Shown: positions 5,478-5,494 of the stretch, piece after piece
Position numbering within the stretch: the first letter of the stretch is position 1
Layout: the number at the start of each line of letters is the position of its first letter
From: Thiobacillus sp. UBA2186
GTDB lineage: Bacteria; Pseudomonadota; Gammaproteobacteria; Burkholderiales; Thiobacillaceae
Length of the DNA: 5,494 nt
Assembly (NCBI GenBank): GCA_002327405.1
Contig: DCVO01000046.1
Span: 222 to 5,715, forward strand
Direction: 5' to 3'
The notes under the pieces: model-generated
Databases searched by the model: none
What the model was told of the DNA's origin: nothing
What the model saw: only the letters and a program-made list of their open reading frames with translations
Made by a program: the position numbers and the translations under genes

Positions 5478-5494
5478 AGGAGCTGATAGGGGCC

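Larger units (their letters stand above)
5344..5486 (+). pseudogene. Orphan Rhs fragment (displaced copy of the mid-Rhs region), frameshifted
   Basis: High-GC DNA resumes right after the immunity stop. One frame (from 5342) reads SLVLGLVLAVTLAVTLAA, a hydrophobic signal-like stretch comparable to residues 231-245 of the main Rhs protein. The continuing homology ADLDLGYDANGNVTTKA lies in another frame, so a one-base shift separates them near 5393-5401. The Rhs-like reading ends in TGA at 5484-5486 (TATRS stop) right after homology to the main gene breaks off at 5477. No start codon or ribosome site belongs to it. It looks like a remnant of another Rhs allele, left by displacement or exchange of the tip. 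Confidence 0.75.

Overview
The window reads as a high-GC proteobacterial chromosome segment, most likely betaproteobacterial. That placement is inference from the RimO sequence, the base composition and the IS type. A housekeeping gene (rimO) lies beside a rearranged accessory region carrying an Rhs/YD-repeat polymorphic toxin locus.

Layout. Positions 1-832 (minus strand) hold the N-terminal 277 codons of rimO, the ribosomal protein S12 methylthiotransferase; the rest runs off the left edge. A 61-bp AT-rich gap separates it from a less GC-rich minus-strand gene of unknown function (894-1414), whose 5' end is cut by an insertion sequence. The IS (1415-2745, 1331 bp) is a complete-looking IS3-family element. 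It has 27-bp imperfect terminal inverted repeats, orfA and a DD(35)E orfB joined by a TAATG overlap, and TG...CA ends. The bases flanking it do not form a target duplication, and both flanking genes are 3' fragments reading outward from it. This suggests an IS-mediated deletion or recombination rather than a simple insertion.

To the right of the IS is a 5'-truncated Rhs/YD-repeat gene (in frame from 2746, first ATG 2832, stop 4796). It contains YD repeats, an unexpected double hydrophobic block (a VPLPA sorting-signal-like helix with an arginine tail, then a signal-peptide-like segment), more YD repeats, the RHS-associated core ending in a DPTG motif, and a 111-residue variable C-terminal domain with five cysteines. 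Seven bases after its stop is a 179-residue TPR-like protein (4804-5343), the probable immunity partner.

Immediately after that gene an orphan, frameshifted Rhs fragment begins (5344-5486). Of its bases, 76 match the inside of the main Rhs gene with one mismatch. The toxin tip and immunity gene are therefore bracketed by direct Rhs repeats 1821 bp apart, the arrangement expected where Rhs tips are displaced or exchanged by recombination. Base composition drops from very GC-rich to markedly AT-richer inside the Rhs core (around 4330-4340) and stays low through the immunity gene, then returns to GC-rich at the orphan fragment.

The most interesting content is the uncharacterised cysteine-containing Rhs tip with its TPR partner, and the secretion or sorting-like hydrophobic block inside the YD-repeat frame. 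No tRNA, rRNA, CRISPR array or riboswitch was seen.
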